Shown here piece after piece: positions 58,576-64,000 of a stretch of 64,000 bases of DNA. The number at the start of each line of letters is the position of its first letter. Positions within the stretch are counted from its first letter, which is position 1. The DNA comes from DASUBV01 sp963822485 (GTDB lineage Bacteria > Actinomycetota > Actinomycetes > Streptosporangiales > Streptosporangiaceae): positions 186,001 to 250,000 of the forward strand of contig CAWGHW010000017.1 of the NCBI GenBank assembly GCA_963822485.1, read 5' to 3'. The notes beneath the pieces are model-generated. The model was given only the letters and a program-made list of their open reading frames with translations, did not search any database and had not been told where the DNA came from. The translations under genes and the position numbers were made by a program.

Positions 58576-58625
58576 CCTTGACATGTCGTCGGGAGGGCTC
58601 GCATCATTGAGTTGATACATCAAGT
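58576..58625 (+). promoter_or_regulatory. Pirin promoter with two MarR-type operators
   Basis: On the plus strand, -35 TTGACA (58578-58583) and -10 CATCAT (58602-58607) are 18 bases apart. Operator B, AGTTGATACATCAAGT (58610-58625), has the TTGA-N4-TCAA core and starts two bases past the -10. Operator A, CCTTGACATGTCGTCG (58576-58591), keeps only TTGA-N4-TC and covers the -35. Its centre is again 34 bases from that of operator B. Confidence 0.7.
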
Positions 58626-58644
58626 CAATTGGTAAGGTGACGCT

Positions 58645-59496
58645 ATGCATGCGACATCCGTTGGCGCGACCTCTCTCCAGCATCCGAGCGTGAGCTTGCG
58701 CCGCGGCGCGGATCGCCGGCAGACGCGGGCGGGGTGGCTGCACGGCCGCCACTCGTTTGACACCGGAATTGACCCGCTAGGCGCCGACACGCATCATGGC
58801 GTGCTCGTCGTCAGCAACCACGACACCATCGCGCCTGGGTCCGGGTTCGACACCCATCCCCACCGCAACATGGAGATCGTCACCTGGGTGCTGAACGGCT
58901 CGCTGGTTCACCAGGACTCGGAGGGTCACGCCGGCCTCATCTATCCCAACCTGGCGCAGCGCATGACCGCCGGGACCGGCATCCGGCACTCGGAGAAGAA
59001 CGACCACCCCGAGTATCCCGAGTTCCCGCGTATCCCGTGTCATCCCGTATCCCGCGTATCGCGCGGCGAGCCAGGCGGCCAGCCGCTGGACCTGGTTCAG
59101 ATGTGGGTGGTCCCGGATGAGGAGGAGGTCGCGCCCGGATACGAGCAGCTGGAACTGGATCCGTCCGACTTCCAGGGGCGGCTCGCGGTCGTGGCGTCCG
59201 GGATCGCGCGGCACCGGGATCAGGCGGCGATCCGGATTCGCAACCGCTACGCCGCCCTGCACGTGGCCCGGCTTGAGCCCGGCGAGAGCGTCACCGTCCC
59301 GGATGCTCCGTTCGTTCATGTTTACGTCACGCGCGGCCAGCTGGACCTGGAAGCGGAGGGCGCGCTCAATTCCGGGGACGCAGCTCGCCTGACGGCGGCG
59401 GGGGAGCGTCGCCTCGATGCTGTCGAGGGTGCTGGCCAGCCCAGCGAGGTCCTGATCTGGGAGATGCATGCCTCCCTGGACCCCGCAGCCCGCTGA
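58645..59496 (+). CDS. Pirin-family protein (cupin, possible quercetinase)
   Basis: A 283-residue bicupin starting at ATG 58645 with AAGGTGA upstream. The metal-binding motif is in GSGFDTHPHRNMEIVTWVLNG and RMTAGTGIRHSEKND (His and Glu ligands of the N-terminal cupin). The C-terminal cupin follows (LEPGESVTVPDAPFVHVYVTRGQLDLE). Normally SEKND is followed by a short loop and L-x-Q-x-W. Here about 20 extra residues rich in Pro, Val and Ser are inserted, encoded by a degenerate CGTATCCCG-like repeat at 59008-59066. Pirins are Fe-dependent and some oxidise quercetin. It is probably induced together with azoR and the NTF2-like gene. Confidence 0.88.
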   Translation: MHATSVGATSLQHPSVSLRRGADRRQTRAGWLHGRHSFDTGIDPLGADTHHGVLVVSNHDTIAPGSGFDTHPHRNMEIVTWVLNGSLVHQDSEGHAGLIYPNLAQRMTAGTGIRHSEKNDHPEYPEFPRIPCHPVSRVSRGEPGGQPLDLVQMWVVPDEEEVAPGYEQLELDPSDFQGRLAVVASGIARHRDQAAIRIRNRYAALHVARLEPGESVTVPDAPFVHVYVTRGQLDLEAEGALNSGDAARLTAAGERRLDAVEGAGQPSEVLIWEMHASLDPAAR

Positions 59497-59535
59497 GTCC
59501 CCGCGGGAGGCCGCCGGGAGGGCGGCGTGGTGCCG

Positions 59536-60033
59536 CTACCTGTCTCGCGTGGCGTCGATGTGGGCCATGATGCGGTCGGAGGCAAGGCCCATGCGCCGCA
59601 GCTGCTCGGGCGACAGAACATCGATGACCAGCGACCGCACATGGGCCACGTGGCCGGGCGCCGCCTCGGTGAGGGCCTCGAAGCCCTGGTCGGTCAGGAT
59701 GGCGTTGGTGAACCGCCCGTCGGCCGGATCCGGCTCCCGGCGTACCAGGCCTCGCGCCTCCATGCGCTCGACCAGGTGCGACAGCCGCGACAGCGACGCG
59801 TTGGTGACCTCGGCCAGCGCGCTCATCCGCATGGTCCGCTCCGGGCTTCCGGACAGCATGGCCAGGGCCTGGTACTCCACCATCCCCAGCTTGGAGTCGC
59901 GCCGCAGCTGCTGATCGATTGACCACGGAAGCCAGACCAGCAGGCGCACCACCGAGAGCCAGGAGTCCAGCTCCGCGGGGGTCAGCCACTTGACCGGCGG
60001 CTCCTCGGTACTGGGGCGGGCTAGCTCGGTCAT
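59536..60033 (-). CDS. MarR-family transcriptional regulator
   Basis: A 165-residue regulator starting at ATG 60033. The winged helix has LGMVEYQALAMLSGSPERTMRMSALAEVTNASLSRLSHLVERMEARGLVRREPDPADGRFTNAILT, with the wing Asp-x-Arg (DPADGR). There is no cysteine in the whole protein, so thiol redox sensing as in QsrR/YodB-type regulators is excluded; a small aromatic or quinone-like ligand is more plausible. It lies in the minus-strand run NTF2-like, F420-like, MarR, and is the best candidate for the factor that binds the paired operators of this module. Confidence 0.88.
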   Translation of the reverse strand: MTELARPSTEEPPVKWLTPAELDSWLSVVRLLVWLPWSIDQQLRRDSKLGMVEYQALAMLSGSPERTMRMSALAEVTNASLSRLSHLVERMEARGLVRREPDPADGRFTNAILTDQGFEALTEAAPGHVAHVRSLVIDVLSPEQLRRMGLASDRIMAHIDATRDR

Positions 60034-60134
60034 CGGGCCAGGATACCTGTCACTCGATGGCTCAACTGGCTGACGGAGCCAGCCTCGGCACCGTGCTCCA
60101 ATACGGCGGGCATGGTGCCGAGACCAGCCGAGCG

Positions 60135-60788
60135 TCAGATCGCCGCCAGCGCCTCGGGCTTGGTGACGGCCCGGCCCAGGCCGCCGAGTTCATGCAGGTC
60201 GCCGAATGCCTCGATGCGGATGGACTGGTCCAGGCCGCCGACGCGGACCGGCTCGTAGCCGCCGGCGCGGATCAGCTCGGCGACCAGGTCGCCCGCGGCG
60301 TCGTTGTCAGCGGCGTAGAACTCCACCGCCAGCTCGGGCTGCTGCCGGGCGGCCGTGGCCAGCGTGCCGGCCGACAGGGTGCCGAACGCCTTGACCAGCC
60401 GGGCCCCGGCGGGCAGCAGGGCGGCCAGGATCTGGCCGGAGGATTCCTCCTCGCCGATGACCTTGCGGAAGCCGCCGTTGCCATCAGGCGCGACCGGGTT
60501 GGTCGGGTCGACGATCACCTTGCCCGCGAGCTGGTCGCCGTACTGGCTGATGAGCTGCCTGAAGGCGTCCAGCCACACGGCGACCACGAGCACGTCAGCC
60601 CGTTCGACCGCCTCGTCGACGCTCACCGCCTCGGCGTGGCCGTCGAACGTGGACGCGAGCTTGCGGGTGGCCTCCAGGTCTCGGCTGGCCAGGAGGAAGT
60701 CCTGACCGCCAGCCGCGAAGTTCGCCGCGAGCGCGCTGCCGAGGTTGCCAATGCCGATAATGGCCACCGTGCTGTCCGAAATAGTCAT
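60135..60788 (-). CDS. NADPH-dependent F420 reductase-like oxidoreductase
   Basis: A 217-residue protein starting at ATG 60788 behind AAAGG. The Rossmann motif VAIIGIGNLGSALA and SRDLEATRKLA (an Arg suited to NADPH) are followed by VLVVAVWLDAFRQLI and KVIVDPTNPVAPDG. The sequence fits COG2085 (NADP oxidoreductase, coenzyme F420-dependent). Many members are general NADPH-dependent reductases, so F420 use is uncertain. It is 124 bases downstream of the NTF2-like gene and 101 upstream of the MarR gene on the same strand, and is probably transcribed from the NTF2-like promoter. Confidence 0.8.
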   Translation of the reverse strand: MTISDSTVAIIGIGNLGSALAANFAAGGQDFLLASRDLEATRKLASTFDGHAEAVSVDEAVERADVLVVAVWLDAFRQLISQYGDQLAGKVIVDPTNPVAPDGNGGFRKVIGEEESSGQILAALLPAGARLVKAFGTLSAGTLATAARQQPELAVEFYAADNDAAGDLVAELIRAGGYEPVRVGGLDQSIRIEAFGDLHELGGLGRAVTKPEALAAI

Positions 60789-60912
60789 TTTCGTCAGCCT
60801 TTCGTGACGTGGTTTCGCAAGAAGCCGGCGTGAGCCGCCCGATGACCGCCGCGTCGGATCACTCGTCCTGGCCAGCCCGGCCGCGGCGGTCGTCGTTGAC
60901 GGGACATGCGGA

Positions 60913-61494
60913 TCAGTGGATCCAGGGCGCCTTGTACGTGCCCGTGTAAAACAGGATCGCGGTCCAGTCGTCGCCGGCCCAGATCTGGCTGATCTTGCCG
61001 CCCTTCAGGCGGTAGATGTCGACTCCGTCCCAGTGGATGTTGCGCCCGGTGGCCGGGATGCCCAGCAGGGCGCCCTTCTGCGTACCGCTCACGACCACGC
61101 GCACCACGACCTGGTTGCCCTGGCCGAAGATGTCCTTGATGGCGGCGTGCGAGTTGGGCAGCGAGGCCACCACGCCGGCAAACAGCCCGGCGACGTCCGC
61201 ACGGCCCTTGACCGTGCCCACGGTGCCGCCGTGCCACTCCATGTCCCGGGTCAGGTAACGGCCGGCGCGGTCGCCATGGTGCTCGTCGATGACGTTGCGC
61301 AGGAATGCTCGTACCTCCCGCTCGTTGGCCGCCACGGTCGCAGGCTCGCTGCCGCCCCGCGACGTCGTCACCCGGTGGACGGCATGTCCGGCGGTTGTCG
61401 CTTGCGCGGCCGCCGCGGAGCCCGCGACGGCCAGGCCGCCGACGGCAGCGGTTAGCGCCACGCCCAGGGCAGCGCCCGGCCAGTTCATCCTCAT
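60913..61494 (-). CDS. Secreted SnoaL/NTF2-like (ester cyclase-type) protein
   Basis: A 193-residue exported protein; ATG 61494 is preferred because AAGGAG lies six bases upstream (ATG 61509 and 61488 are alternatives). Residues 1-35 are a signal peptide (LGVALTAAVGGLAVAGSAAAAQA). The NTF2-like cone follows: VRAFLRNVIDEHHGDRAGRYLTRDMEWHGG, GRADVAGLFAGVVASLPNSHAAIKDIFGQGNQVVVRVVVSGT, and a VDIYRLKGGKISQIWAGDDWTAI end. This is the SnoaL/ester-cyclase pattern, usually cytoplasmic, so export is unusual. Function may be ligand binding or isomerisation of a small aromatic compound. Expression is likely under the paired-operator promoter at 61587-61639. Confidence 0.8.
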   Translation of the reverse strand: MRMNWPGAALGVALTAAVGGLAVAGSAAAAQATTAGHAVHRVTTSRGGSEPATVAANEREVRAFLRNVIDEHHGDRAGRYLTRDMEWHGGTVGTVKGRADVAGLFAGVVASLPNSHAAIKDIFGQGNQVVVRVVVSGTQKGALLGIPATGRNIHWDGVDIYRLKGGKISQIWAGDDWTAILFYTGTYKAPWIH

Positions 61495-61586
61495 GACGAT
61501 CTCCTTCATGCTTGGCCCCCGAGGCCGGGGACGCAGACCGGTTCGACGTGCTCGCGGGAGCCCTGGGTGGCGCCCTCTGACGCTTG

Positions 61587-61639
61587 ACTTGTTCGCTCAA
61601 GTGGAACCTAACTACCGATGACTTGATGTGTCAAGTCAT
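61587..61639 (-). promoter_or_regulatory. NTF2-like gene promoter with two MarR-type operators
   Basis: On the minus strand, -35 TTGACA (61634-61629) and -10 TAGGTT (61610-61605) are 18 bases apart. Operator A (61618-61639) is a perfect inverted repeat with nine-base arms, ATGACTTGA and TCAAGTCAT, around TGTG, and covers the -35. Operator B, ACTTGTTCGCTCAAGT (61587-61602), begins two bases past the -10. The centres are 34 bases apart, as at azoR and pirin. Confidence 0.78.
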
Positions 61640-61752
61640 ATTGCCTCGGCTTCCATGCTTCCAGGTACGGGAGATCCTGAGTGATCCGGACGTATGCGAG
61701 AGCGGAAGATCAGTTGCTGAGCGTCCGAATCTATCTTGGTGTTCTGAATGTG

Positions 61753-61768
61753 AATTGAAAGCTCAAGT
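61753..61768. promoter_or_regulatory. Isolated TTGA-N4-TCAA operator-like site
   Basis: AATTGAAAGCTCAAGT has the same core and a matching right flank as the sites of the azoR/pirin/NTF2 promoters. No partner site 34 bases away and no good promoter is seen. It precedes the decayed glycosyltransferase segment and may be a leftover or a chance match. Confidence 0.35.
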
Positions 61769-61783
61769 CAAAGATGAGCAAAC

Positions 61784-61965
61784 CGCTGGGCTAGCCAGGC
61801 CGTCGCGCTGGGCGCGGCCAGCATCCCGGACCCGGCCAGCGATGTGCGGGCGCTGCGGCGGCTCCACGGCGCTGCTGGCCGCGCGAGACTTCGACGTGGT
61901 GCACGCCCATTGCGCGAAGGCCGGCGCTGTCGGGCGGGTAGCGGCCCGCCGGGCCGGGGTGCCCT
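61784..61965 (+). pseudogene. Glycosyltransferase family 4 fragment
   Basis: In two frames, one reads LGAASIPDPASDVRALRRLH and the other LLAARDFDVVHAHCAKAGAVGRVAARRAGVP. Together they match the donor-proximal N-terminal stretch of GT4 enzymes (x-F-D-V-V-H-A-H-x-x-K-A-G). A frame change lies near 61863. Neither the true start nor the C-terminal half is present, and the similarity ends where transposase-like sequence begins. Confidence 0.6.
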
Positions 61966-61969
61966 GGTG

Positions 61970-62172
61970 CAGGCCAACGCGCACCGGCTGGCCACCCCCG
62001 AGGCCGCGCCGCCTACAAGCGCCGCGCCCCCGATGTCGAGGGCCTGCACGCCAGCCTCAAAGACAACGGCGGCCTGCGCCGCTTCAGCCTCCGCGGCCTG
62101 CACAACGCCACCAGCGAGTTCCTGTTCGCCGGCCTCGCGCACAACCTCCGGCTGCTAGCCGCCATCAGCTAA
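61970..62172 (+). pseudogene. IS1182-like transposase C-terminal fragment
   Basis: From about 62002 to TAA 62170-62172 the frame reads GRAAYKRRAPDVEGLHASL, then GGLRRFSLRGLHNATSEF and FAGLAHNLRLL. This is the C-terminal part of IS1182/IS1380-type DDE transposases, with the Glu in DVEG at the place of the third catalytic residue. The preceding segment (ANAHRLATPE) is in another frame, so the fragment carries at least one further indel. No intact transposase or clear terminal inverted repeats were found. Confidence 0.6.
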
Positions 62173-62739
62173 GACACCACCCGCCGCCAGCCCAGCCGCC
62201 CGCCACGCCCGTGCGCCGGGCCACCCCCGGACCAGCAGCACAACCCCGGCCATCACCACAACAGACACGATCCCCCCTCCGCCACCCACGCACACGGCCC
62301 CGACCCGGCCACCAGCACCACCCGCATCGACCCACCCCAAAAACTGCAACAACCCCACCGGTGGCCCAAATCCACCAGGATCATGGAACGGACCACCGGG
62401 AACACAGACCACGTGTGGTTGGCGTTGCGGCTGCGGCCGGAGGGGCGCCGTCGTGGTGCCGGGTCGGTGGATGGATGAAAGAGTCGCTGCGAACGATGAA
62501 CGGGTGTGCCTGACGGGGCCGTGGAGGCCAGTGAGGCCGCCGTCGGGCGGGCACAGCCCGCAGGCGCGCATCTGGCCTGACCGCTAATGGCAATCCGGGC
62601 GCCGCAACAGGGGTGGTTCATGATCCGGGAGAGTTAGAGGGCTCTGACGCCGCAAACGCTACGGGATGACGGTCTGGCCCTGGTGAGCGAAGGCTGAGGT
62701 CAGCCACCCCGCCCGCCCTGCCCCGCCCGCTGTCCCGGT
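62173..62739. other. Non-coding stretch after the transposase remnant
   Basis: No frame here shows family resemblance, start signal or plausible composition. The first 180 bases are unusually C- and A-rich on the plus strand, perhaps decayed insertion-sequence end. A ten-base palindrome CCACCGGTGG lies near 62357. I see nothing further. Confidence 0.4.
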
Positions 62740-62990
62740 GCCGATGCAACGGCGGATCACCCTCCGGCCCACCCGGCCGTCTCCCCGGCGCCGATGCCCG
62801 GTGGGTCGCCCTCCGGCCCGCCCGGCCGTCTCTCGGCGCCGATGCGCAGTGGATCACCCCCAGCCCACCCCGGGCGTCTGCCTAGTGGCGATGCCCGGCG
62901 CGTCAGCGTCGGCCTGCGCCGGGGTCTGTCCGGAGCCGATGGGCGGCGGGTCAGCGTCGGCCTACGCCGGTCTGTTCGGTGCCGATCAGC
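62740..62990. repeat. Degenerate 46-50 bp tandem repeat, five units plus a partial sixth
   Basis: Units begin at 62740, 62790, 62839, 62888, 62936 and 62982, each starting with CCGATG (GCGATG in the fourth, CCGATC in the sixth) and containing a conserved middle with GGTCAGCGTCGGCC or GATCACCCTCCGGCC and an end near GTCTG/GTCTC...GGTG/GGCG. Unit lengths are 50, 49, 49, 48 and 46 bases. As the period is not a multiple of three, it is unlikely to be coding. There is no alternation of fixed repeats and unique spacers, so it is not CRISPR. Confidence 0.75.
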
Positions 62991-63131
62991 AGAGAGTGTC
63001 TTGCAGGCTGCGCCGTCGGGCTCGCTGGTGGGGGAGTGGCGGGCGACCTGTCACCATGCCGGAGGAGTGCCCGCAGGTGGTCTGCCTCGCAATCACCCGC
63101 GCGGCGGCCGCGGGCGGTAAGCTCAGGTGAT

Positions 63132-63658
63132 ATGTCACGTAACGGCAAGACGGCCCCGGCGCCGGCGGCGGGTGGCTCGACGGGGACCAGCAGCGGGCTT
63201 GGCTGGCCTATATCCGGGTCCAGCTGCGGCTGGAGTACGAGATGAACCGCCAGCTCCTCGCCGATAGCGGCATGTCGCTGCCCGATTACGACGTGCTGAC
63301 GGCGCTGAGCGTTGCTGAGGGGGGGCGGATGCAGATCACGGTGCTCGCCGCCCAGATCGGCTGGGAGCGCAGCCGGGTGTCCCACCACGTGCGGCGGATG
63401 AGCGCCCGGGGCCTGGTGACGTGCGGCTTGTCCGCCGCGGACAGGCGGGTCACCGAGGTGACCCTGACCGGCCGCGGGTGGCAGGCCCTGGAGGAAGCGG
63501 CGTCCGGGCACGTGGATCTGGTCCGGCGCCTGTTCTTCGGGGGCCTGCCGGAGGGCCTTCTGGGGCCGCTCAGCGACGCGCTGGAAGGCGTGTACGCCAA
63601 CATCATTAAGCACGGCTCGCTCCCGCCACCGGTCGACTGGCACCCGGCGGAGGACTGA
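63132..63658 (+). pseudogene. MarR-family regulator, frame break near the N-terminus
   Basis: The uninterrupted frame begins only at ATG 63242 (138 residues), but family resemblance starts earlier: WLDGDQQRAWLAYIRVQLRLEYEMNRQ lies in the same frame back to about 63168. An ATG at 63132 with AGGTGAT upstream opens a different frame (SRNGKTAPAPAAG). A shift of -1 (or +2) around 63165-63170 would join the two. The wHTH is complete (ITVLAAQIGWERSRVSHHVRRMSARGLVTCGLSAADRRVTEV), with the wing Asp-x-Arg as DRR. If real, the break truncates the first dimerisation helix. The target is unknown. It has no copies of the 34-bp-spaced operators upstream. Confidence 0.65.
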
Positions 63659-63664
63659 CCTGAC

Positions 63665-64000
63665 GTGAGCAGCATCGTCAGGTTCTTCATCGCTTCAGAT
63701 GACACGGCAGCCGCCGGCGTGCCGCGCAGTGGTCCAGCAGGCGGCCTGGAGACCGTGGAACTGGGCAATTTCGACCCGGTAGGGATGCTCAACGACTGGG
63801 AGACGGCCTTCCTGGCCCGGGACGCCGACGAGATCGCGGAGGGCGGGCGCCCGATGGTCGGCGGCGGCGGACGGGTCGTTCCCGTGGATGGCGGCGGCGT
63901 CCTCATCGCGGTGTCCCCAGACCTGACGGCGGACCTAGCGGAAGCTGATGAGGCGCGGCTCGCCGAGGTCCGCGCCTACTGGATCCAGCTGGAGTCCCTT
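63665..64000 (+). CDS. Unidentified protein, cut by the window end
   Basis: A frame from GTG 63665, seven bases after the MarR stop, remains open to the last base (112 codons). It begins SSIVRFFIASDDTAAAGVP and contains NDWETAFLARDADEIAEGG and a Gly-rich stretch, then acidic LTADLAEADEARLAEVRAYW. No signal peptide or membrane segment is seen. The sequence is not familiar enough to name a family. Tight spacing suggests co-transcription with the MarR gene. Confidence 0.6.
   Translation, partial: MSSIVRFFIASDDTAAAGVPRSGPAGGLETVELGNFDPVGMLNDWETAFLARDADEIAEGGRPMVGGGGRVVPVDGGGVLIAVSPDLTADLAEADEARLAEVRAYWIQLESL

Noticed and set aside
61753..61768. Fourth promoter of the paired-operator regulon
   Set aside because: The core matches, but there is no second site at 34 bp and no -35/-10 in register; one chance match of this eight-base core is expected in a window of this size. 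It is kept only as a low-confidence site.

Overview
The window is very G+C-rich DNA with strong third-position G/C bias. It has GTG/TTG starts, ATGA/GTGA gene overlaps, lipobox and signal-peptide secretion signals, SigE-type sigma factors, SARP/BTAD regulators and F420-type enzymes. Together these point to a soil actinomycete (Actinomycetia). I cannot name the genus from sequence alone. I found no rRNA, tRNA, CRISPR array, phage module or polyketide/NRPS genes.

Layout. (1) 0.2-0.8 kb: a small DUF6247/ParE-like pair that looks like a toxin-antitoxin system. (2) 1.3-18.0 kb: one long co-directional catabolic cluster. It holds a ROK repressor, a lipoprotein-dependent ABC importer of the polyamine/phosphonate type, two Gfo/Idh/MocA dehydrogenases, a double TIM-barrel sugar isomerase, NagA, a ROK sugar kinase, a D-amino-acid aldolase/deaminase, an N-acyl-D-amino-acid deacylase, a tartrate/D-malate-type dehydrogenase and a luciferase-like oxidoreductase. 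The set suggests uptake and breakdown of an N-acylated amino-sugar or D-amino-acid conjugate. (3) 18-25 kb: a secreted S53 peptidase, then glgX and a GH63-like glucosidase on the other strand. (4) 25-31 kb: a MacB/FtsX-type ABC exporter divergent from a two-component system, plus a CGNR regulator. (5) 31-35 kb: azlCD, a TetR/MFS pair with a clear candidate operator, and a small secreted barrel protein. (6) 35-42 kb: two large secreted paralogues that I assign to GH87 (alpha-1,3-glucanase/mycodextranase) from the spacing of three conserved aspartates. (7) 42-49 kb: an amino-acid module (ornithine-cyclodeaminase family, D-threonine-aldolase family, aldehyde dehydrogenase, ROK regulator, SDR, APC permease). 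(8) 49-57.7 kb: a SARP-type regulator with unusual domain order, a secreted HAF/CHRD protein, a sigma factor with its membrane partner, and a GDSL lipoprotein. (9) 57.7-61.7 kb: a compact azoreductase/pirin/MarR/F420-like/NTF2 module. Three of its promoters share the same two-operator architecture. (10) 61.7-64 kb: decayed sequence (glycosyltransferase and transposase remnants, a 46-50 bp degenerate tandem repeat), then a second MarR gene and an unfinished ORF.

Two features stand out. First, the three promoters in region 9 each carry a TTGA-N4-TCAA-type operator over the -35 box and another centred exactly 34 bp downstream. This predicts a small MarR regulon. Second, at least eleven genes are broken by a small indel, nearly always a net +1 that falls between codons and outside homopolymers; one of them is a 16-bp perfect tandem duplication. 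Either the assembly carries uncorrected insertion errors or these genes are truly decaying. Coordinates for the broken genes below give the whole reconstructed gene.
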